This document shows positions 1 through 4,809 of a stretch of 7,088 bases of DNA, piece after piece. The notes beneath the pieces are model-generated. The model worked only from the letters and a program-made list of their open reading frames with translations, did not search any database and was not told where the DNA came from. Numbering within the stretch: position 1 is the first letter of the stretch; each line of letters starts with the position of its first letter. Position numbers and translations under genes: made by a program. Where the stretch lies: NCBI GenBank assembly GCA_002391275.1, contig DGSC01000027.1, positions 1 through 7,088 of the forward strand, written 5' to 3'. This DNA is from Prevotellaceae bacterium UBA4372 (GTDB lineage: Bacteria; Bacteroidota; Bacteroidia; Bacteroidales; Bacteroidaceae).

Positions 1-800
1 CCGCTCCAGAACTCCGAGCACATCTTGGGCGAGTTCGGACGCAGCTGGCCCAGCTTCTTGAACTCGTTGTCGATGTTGGCCCCGGTACCGAAATTCATCG
101 TCCATGTGAGGTCATCAAGGCCGTTCTTGGTGAAATTGGAACTCCAGTCGCACTGGAAGAGCGTGAGGTCAGGGGCTTGCCATGCTTTGCGGATAATGTC
201 GCGCATGGCGCTCATGTAAGGCTTGTCCTCGCCATAGGAGCCATATTCGTTCTCCACCTGCACCATGATGATGGGACCGCCTTTCTGGATGGTGAGGTCA
301 CGCAGCTGCTCTGCCAGCTTCGTCTCGAACTTCTCGGCGCGCTCCATGAAGAACGGATCCTGCTCGCGAAGGCGTATGTCCTTTTTCTTGAGCAGCCACC
401 AGGGCAGACCGCCCATCTCCCATTCGGCACAGGCGTAAGGACCGGGGCGCACGATGACGTACATGCCATTCTTCTGAGCCAGTCGGCAGAAAGCAGCCAC
501 GTCATTCTGACCGGTGAAGAGGAAGTTGTCCATCTGCGGCTCGTGGAAGTTCCAGAAGACGTAGATGCAGAGCGTGTTCATGCCCAGCGCCTTGCACATC
601 TGTATGCGTTGCTCCCAGTATTCACGCGGTATGCGTGGATAGTGCACTTCAGCAGCCTTGACGACGAAGGGTTTGCCGTTAAGTAGAAAGGTTTTGTCGC
701 CGACTTTGAAAGAGCCGGATTGCCTGGCTGCCACAGAATCTGGCATAACAACGAAAGCCAATCCTACAACCAAGGCTAATTGCAAAAGAAAATGTTTCAT
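1..800 (-). CDS. Secreted GH35 beta-galactosidase, N-terminal 266 residues (partial)
   Basis: Retaining exo-glycosidase of family GH35, expected to remove terminal beta-galactose from oligosaccharides in the periplasm or at the cell surface. The frame is open from the ATG at 800 to the left edge, giving 266 complete codons. Residues 1-25 form a signal peptide (hydrophobic core, then SVAA before R26). Family signatures follow in order: YVFWNFHEPQ (80-89), RPGPYACAEWEMGGLPWW (118-135), VENEYGSYG (182-190) and MCSEFWSG at the edge. By homology with human GLB1 (E188 and E268), E185 is the acid/base and E263 the nucleophile. Their separation of 78 residues is close to the 80 in GLB1. The start fits the signal peptide and lies about 30 bases below a Bacteroidetes promoter. 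The rest of the barrel and the C-terminal beta domains lie outside the window. The family call is secure. Linkage specificity (beta-1,3, 1,4 or 1,6) cannot be read. Confidence 0.95.
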   Translation of the reverse strand, partial: MKHFLLQLALVVGLAFVVMPDSVAARQSGSFKVGDKTFLLNGKPFVVKAAEVHYPRIPREYWEQRIQMCKALGMNTLCIYVFWNFHEPQMDNFLFTGQNDVAAFCRLAQKNGMYVIVRPGPYACAEWEMGGLPWWLLKKKDIRLREQDPFFMERAEKFETKLAEQLRDLTIQKGGPIIMVQVENEYGSYGEDKPYMSAMRDIIRKAWQAPDLTLFQCDWSSNFTKNGLDDLTWTMNFGTGANIDNEFKKLGQLRPNSPKMCSEFWS

Positions 801-836
801 GATGATAAAATGATTTATTTTTATGCTTTCTGCCGG

Positions 837-868
837 CAAAGATAATTTTTTTGAATAATGCATCCAAA
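837..868 (-). promoter_or_regulatory. Bacteroidetes-type promoter of the GH35 gene
   Basis: On the minus strand TTTG (868-865) is followed by a 20-base AT-rich spacer and TATCTTTG (844-837). This matches the known Bacteroidetes primary sigma consensus, TTTG with 19-21 bases to TAnnTTTG, at every defined base. Transcription would begin near 830, leaving a leader of about 30 bases that is A-rich and has no Shine-Dalgarno sequence, which is normal in this phylum. The transcription start is inferred. Confidence 0.8.
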
Positions 869-943
869 GAAAGCCCCGATAAATTTAACCTACGCACTTA
901 TATTGTATTGTTTTCACAAGCCTTTTATAAGCGCTGAAAACAC

Positions 944-984
944 AAACAGCCTGCAACATCAGCAAATGATGTTGCAGGCTGTTT
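944..984. terminator. Strong 17-bp hairpin, terminator-like
   Basis: Bases 944-960 pair perfectly with 968-984 around a 7-base loop (961-967, AGCAAAT). The stem is GC-rich in the middle and ends in A:T pairs. On the plus strand it runs straight into TTTTG, which looks like a short intrinsic-terminator tail. On the minus strand it is followed by GTTTGTGTTTTC, so it could work in either direction. The pairing is certain. The terminator role is inferred, and it is odd because neither flanking gene is transcribed into this hairpin at its 3' end. Confidence 0.55.
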
Positions 985-1103
985 TGTTGATGTGCAAAGT
1001 CTAAGGAATAATCTTTTCAACAAATTTCTACTTGCAAACAATAAAAAATAGAAATAGACGTTTACTATATGAATAAATCAACACATTAATTATATTTTCT
1101 GCC

Positions 1104-1811
1104 ATGATGAAGAAAGGCTTTCTTTGTTTACTCTTTTGCTCTTGCTTCTTGCTTCTGATTTCTTGCCATCGCGGTGTCACCATCCATCCTTCAAAGATTA
1201 CTCCCGATATGAAACGGGAATATGCGAGTGGGATTTGTGGCCTCTACGATATGCAGGTTAGAATCTTGTCATCCATACCTGGAGACAGACAGGACTTAAC
1301 AGATGAAGAAGACAAGCAGAAAGAGAGCATTGAAAACCAAGACAGTACGTTTAATCTGCAAGCTACGTTTCTGGACTACGACAATGGCATGAAGCTCATC
1401 GTCCACAACTTTCCCATATCGACGCTGGCTGCAAGCCTCCCCGACACTCTTTCTTCTCTTCGCAAAGCTATAGCTGCCCTACCCGACCAGGAACTTACAA
1501 TCGACTACGACTTCGGTTACGATGCTGGTGATGAAATATATATGGTTCTAAATCCACAAGAACTCAGCTTCAGTTGCCAGACTGACGACGGACAGCAACA
1601 TAACCTCCGACTGCGGTTTGACACGTCGACAAATTGGATTATTGGAGCGTTCGGGGATCGAACAGTAACCGTCGACCTCGTTCTCGACCAGCGCGTTGTG
1701 TCATTCAGCGCACGAACGCTTTATGAAGACAACGACGAACTATTCAACTTCGACGAATGGGGACATGATGATTTCTATTACACCTTTCTCCGCGTGGTTG
1801 GCCGCAGCTGA
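1104..1811 (+). CDS. Putative lipoprotein of unknown function, possibly DUF4840-like
   Basis: A 235-residue exported protein. Residues 1-20 form a signal peptide with a KK basic start, a Leu/Phe/Cys-rich core and the lipobox LISC, so C21 should be lipidated. The residues after it (HRG) are not the acidic or K/Q-led surface-export signal known from Bacteroidetes lipoproteins, which suggests retention facing the periplasm. The mature part starts with a lysine- and acid-rich segment (about 60-80), then appears to be mainly beta-strand. The order NFPI (about 100), a short helix, then GYDAGDEIYMVLNPQEL (about 137-154) resembles Bacteroidales DUF4840 lipoproteins as I remember them, but I could not test this. 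The start could be either of two adjacent ATGs (1104 or 1107), and no Shine-Dalgarno sequence is present. The gene is monocistronic here and convergent with the GH3 gene. The ORF and lipoprotein status are firm, but the function is unknown. Confidence 0.85.
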   Translation: MMKKGFLCLLFCSCFLLLISCHRGVTIHPSKITPDMKREYASGICGLYDMQVRILSSIPGDRQDLTDEEDKQKESIENQDSTFNLQATFLDYDNGMKLIVHNFPISTLAASLPDTLSSLRKAIAALPDQELTIDYDFGYDAGDEIYMVLNPQELSFSCQTDDGQQHNLRLRFDTSTNWIIGAFGDRTVTVDLVLDQRVVSFSARTLYEDNDELFNFDEWGHDDFYYTFLRVVGRS

Positions 1812-1955
1812 AGTCTTAACAAGCCTCAAGTAGACAAGCAAAAATATCATTGAGCTCATAATACCAAGATAGCTAAGCACTATCATAACGTTTCTGTTCT
1901 CAATTTTTTTGCCCAGATTGTCTTTTCTACCATCGCCATACTCTGTCCGTGGCCG

Positions 1956-4346
1956 TCAAGGATTGGGCTCGTCCCAAACCTTTGTTTCAGTACAACGCAA
2001 GTCGATCTTCTGCCCTCCTACAGTGGCCATGAAATCGCCTGCTTCGAGACGCCACTTCAGTTCAGGATCAACGAAAGCGAGGTCTTTAGCAGCAATGTGC
2101 AATGTTACGGTCTTTTGTTCACCTGCTTTTAGCGACACTTTGTCGAAAGCCCGCAGGCGTGTATTGTCAGGCGTGAGCGAAGCCACGAGATCGCTGACAT
2201 AGAGTAGCACAGCTTCCTGCCCCTCTCGTTCACCTGCATTCTTCACATCAACCGTAAAAGTCAGTGAATCCGCAGCCGTGAACTGGGCTTTGTCGACCTT
2301 GAAATTGGAATACGTAAACGTTGTGTAAGACAGGCCATGACCGAAAGGCCACTGTACATCCATTACGGCATCGTAGTTGTAATTGCCTGCCATCTGCCCC
2401 ATGTTTTCACACGGTTTATAATCATAAGTGACAAGTGTACCCGGATGTTTGGGATAGGTATAAGGCATTCGGGCACTGAAATTGGCATCTCCAGCCAAGA
2501 GGCGTGCCAAGGCAGGACCGCCATAGTTGCTTGGAAGGAAGGTGTGAACAGCAGCTGTGCACAAAGGTTCTATGTCGCCGAGAATGCGTGGTCGTCCTTC
2601 AGTCAGGACAAGGACAATAGGTTTTCCTGTGGCTGACAACGAACGTACGAGCCGACATTGGTTAGCACTGAGACTCAAGTCGTCGATATTCCCCGTCGTT
2701 TCGCAATAGCTATTCTCTCCGAGACAGGCTATGATGACGTCCACGCCTTGCGCTGCAGCAACGGTTGCTGCGATATTTGTCGCATTGTCACGATCAAAAT
2801 GCTCATCGCTCCAGGTTACACCTTCTACACAACGTACATTGCCTTCACCAAATCGTTGGGCAATGGCTTGTGCGAATGTCGGGTAATCTCCCATTTTGGG
2901 TGCCAGCATGTTGGTTCGCTCACCCTGCCAAGTGTAGGTCCAGCCGCCATTCTGTCCACGAAGATTATTGGCATTGGGTCCGCACACCAGTATGCGCGTA
3001 CCTTCTTTCAAGGGTAAAAGCCTGGTGCCAGAACCTTCTTGTAAACCTTCATTCTTCAGCAGCACCATACTTTCCTCTGCCATTTTCTGAGCTTCCTCAG
3101 CGAAATCCTGACAGCCAAACTGCGGAAAAGCTGTAGCCAGTTGCTCAGGTGTAAGATCCCAGGTATGACTATCGTTAAGTCCAAGACGCACTTTCAGCCT
3201 CAGTATGCGACGTACAGCATCATCGATACGCTCCATCTTAACCCGTTTTTCATCTACGAGTTCGTGTAAGAGGTCGCAGAAATCCACCTCATAGGGCACC
3301 ATGGACATGTCTATGCCTGCATTAATAGCAAGCTCAACGGCATCCTTCTTGGTGGCAGCTATATGGTCGCGCGTACATAAATTATTAATGTCTGCCCAAT
3401 CTGTCCCTATCATGCCATCCCATCCCAGCTCGTCTTTGAGCCAGACAGTAAGCAGTTTGTGGTTGGCATGGAAAGGTATTCCGTCGTTGACACCCGAGTT
3501 GACCATCAATGAGAGGGCACCCGCTTGAATAGCTGCGCGAAAAGGTTGGAAGAACTTTTCGCGCAGCTCGCGGTCGGTAATGCTTGATGGTGTACGGTCA
3601 CGCCCTGTACGCGGCACGCCATAAGCCATATAGTGCTTGATACAAGCGGCTACGTGCTTACCATCAATATGGTTAGGGTCATTGCCTTGAAAGCCAAGCA
3701 CAGCCTGTCTTGCCATCTCCTGACTGAGGTACACGTCCTCACCATAACTTTCCCACATGCGACTCCACAAGGGATTGCGTCCAAGGTCCATGACTGGAGC
3801 ATACACCCATGGAATGAGACATGCCCGACTCTCGTAAGCAGCAATCTCGCTCACGCGATGTGGGATGGCGCGGTTGAACGATGCCGCCTGCCCTATTTCT
3901 TGGGGAAACAAGGTCGCTCCCCAGGTGTAAGAAGCCCCGTGAATCTGGTCTACACCGTAGATTTGCGGCACGCCGGCTTGAGCGTCCATCGACAAATGGT
4001 TCAGCCGGCGTATCAGTTTCGACCATACCTCAGGAGTCTGCGCTGTGCCTTTGGGAACATTGAGGATTGAACCTACCTTGTACTTTTCGAGCACGTTCTT
4101 CAACGCCTTCTCGTTAAGGACGAAGGAATCTTGCACGCCCATGTCGGTGATGACGTCAATGGTAATCTCACACATCTGCCCGATTTTCTGTTCGAGCGTC
4201 ATCTGGCTCAAGAGTTTTTCCACCTGTGCTTCTACTTCATGATCCGGAGTTATAGCACAGGCCGAGTCAGCATGATGCATGCATGAAATCATTGACGCCA
4301 GTGCCACAGCCCATGCGGCAAAGGCTGTCAAGACATTGGTTTTCAT
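1956..4346 (-). CDS. Secreted GH3 beta-glucosidase-type enzyme
   Basis: A 796-residue retaining glycosidase, probably releasing beta-linked glucose (or xylose) from oligosaccharides outside the cytoplasm. The ATG at 4346 is preferred over one 20 codons upstream because it begins directly with a signal sequence (residues 1-21, ending MISC, a slightly off-consensus lipobox, C22) and clears the preceding gene. The N-terminal barrel (about 40-390) has GVDQIHG (131-137), ESYGED (199-204), IKHYMAYG (236-243) and GWDGMIGTDW (308-317). D316 is the predicted nucleophile, with TDW where SDW is more usual. The second domain (about 425-640) has GENSYCETTG (543-552). E549 aligns with the barley ExoI acid/base E491. 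WPFGHGLSYTTF (666-677) leads to a C-terminal fibronectin-III-like domain (about 690-785). No PA14 insert is present. The overall pattern resembles Bacteroides BoGH3B, but the substrate is not proven. The stop is TGA at 1956. The gene lies 13 bases after the FMN-binding gene. Confidence 0.95.
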   Translation of the reverse strand: MKTNVLTAFAAWAVALASMISCMHHADSACAITPDHEVEAQVEKLLSQMTLEQKIGQMCEITIDVITDMGVQDSFVLNEKALKNVLEKYKVGSILNVPKGTAQTPEVWSKLIRRLNHLSMDAQAGVPQIYGVDQIHGASYTWGATLFPQEIGQAASFNRAIPHRVSEIAAYESRACLIPWVYAPVMDLGRNPLWSRMWESYGEDVYLSQEMARQAVLGFQGNDPNHIDGKHVAACIKHYMAYGVPRTGRDRTPSSITDRELREKFFQPFRAAIQAGALSLMVNSGVNDGIPFHANHKLLTVWLKDELGWDGMIGTDWADINNLCTRDHIAATKKDAVELAINAGIDMSMVPYEVDFCDLLHELVDEKRVKMERIDDAVRRILRLKVRLGLNDSHTWDLTPEQLATAFPQFGCQDFAEEAQKMAEESMVLLKNEGLQEGSGTRLLPLKEGTRILVCGPNANNLRGQNGGWTYTWQGERTNMLAPKMGDYPTFAQAIAQRFGEGNVRCVEGVTWSDEHFDRDNATNIAATVAAAQGVDVIIACLGENSYCETTGNIDDLSLSANQCRLVRSLSATGKPIVLVLTEGRPRILGDIEPLCTAAVHTFLPSNYGGPALARLLAGDANFSARMPYTYPKHPGTLVTYDYKPCENMGQMAGNYNYDAVMDVQWPFGHGLSYTTFTYSNFKVDKAQFTAADSLTFTVDVKNAGEREGQEAVLLYVSDLVASLTPDNTRLRAFDKVSLKAGEQKTVTLHIAAKDLAFVDPELKWRLEAGDFMATVGGQKIDLRCTETKVWDEPNP

Positions 4347-4359
4347 AACGGAAAGTAAC

Positions 4360-4770
4360 TTAGCGTTGTTTCTTTTTACCCTTCTTATTATAGAACTCCA
4401 AGCCACGTTTCACATTCTCGATAACGGCCGTAGAACTATACGTGGCTCCCGTCGCAACATCCACTTTTAATGTTGCAGCTTTCTTTGCCGTAAGTCCGTT
4501 CCACTTCTGCAGAAGGTCGCGCTTTACAAGTGCGAAATATTTAGGGGTCTCGTAGTTCTCGAGGGGTTCTATTTTCTCAACCGTTCCTGCTTTAATGTAT
4601 ATTTTTAGTGGTGTAGGGCCTACATATCCTTCCACATCTGTCGCAAGAGTCGACGTGTTGATGACTGTAGCCCCTTTCTCTTTCGTCAGGATTTCATCGG
4701 CTTGTGTGAAGCCCAACAGGACGAAAGCCACCACGCCAAAGGGTAGAGCAGCAAATTGCTTTATTTTCAT
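4360..4770 (-). CDS. Secreted FMN-binding domain protein with flavinylation motif
   Basis: A 136-residue exported protein consisting of little more than one FMN_bind domain, the fold shared by RnfG and NqrC. Residues 1-24 form a signal peptide with likely cleavage after TQA. Near the C terminus, DVATGAT (104-110) followed by YSS fits the known D-x-x-S/T-G-A-T motif in which ApbE attaches FMN to the last Thr, here T110. It would therefore act as an extracytoplasmic one-electron or two-electron carrier. The partner is unknown, and no Rnf/Nqr genes or apbE are visible. It has no membrane anchor after cleavage and ends in a very basic tail (KKGKKKQR). It starts 39 bases after carB and ends 13 bases before the GH3 gene on the same strand, so at least the last two genes are likely cotranscribed. 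No promoter is visible in the 39-base gap. The domain call is firm. Covalent flavinylation is inferred from the motif. Confidence 0.88.
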   Translation of the reverse strand: MKIKQFAALPFGVVAFVLLGFTQADEILTKEKGATVINTSTLATDVEGYVGPTPLKIYIKAGTVEKIEPLENYETPKYFALVKRDLLQKWNGLTAKKAATLKVDVATGATYSSTAVIENVKRGLEFYNKKGKKKQR

Positions 4771-4809
4771 TTTCAGGCAATTTTGAGGAAGTAATCAATA
4801 TCCTGACGC

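Larger units (their letters stand above)
801..1103. other. Divergent intergenic region between GH35 and lipoprotein genes
   Basis: These 303 AT-rich bases separate two genes transcribed away from each other. They hold the GH35 promoter (837-868) and a strong hairpin (944-984). The side facing the lipoprotein gene (985-1103) is very AT-rich and shows no good TTTG/TAnnTTTG pair. The nearest candidate is TTG at 987-989 with a degraded second box around 1010-1017, which is too weak to call. I saw no tRNA, riboswitch or convincing small ORF. Confidence 0.7.

Noticed and set aside
177..686. A 169-codon open frame on the plus strand inside the GH35 region.
   Set aside because: It is antisense to the GH35 catalytic domain, whose motifs and active-site residues are intact on the minus strand.
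1868..1884. Small inverted repeat GATAG/CTATC with a 7-base loop between the two convergent genes, as a terminator.
   Set aside because: Only five AT-rich pairs, and no T-run directly after it on either strand; the T-run at 1904-1910 has no stem before it.
1..4346. A polysaccharide utilization locus built on GH35 and GH3.
   Set aside because: No SusC/SusD, sensor or transporter gene is visible, and a plus-strand lipoprotein gene separates the two enzymes.
4347..4406. A 20-residue N-terminal extension of the GH3 protein from an ATG at 4406.
   Set aside because: It would overlap the end of the FMN-binding gene and put a basic, non-signal segment before a good signal peptide that starts at 4346.
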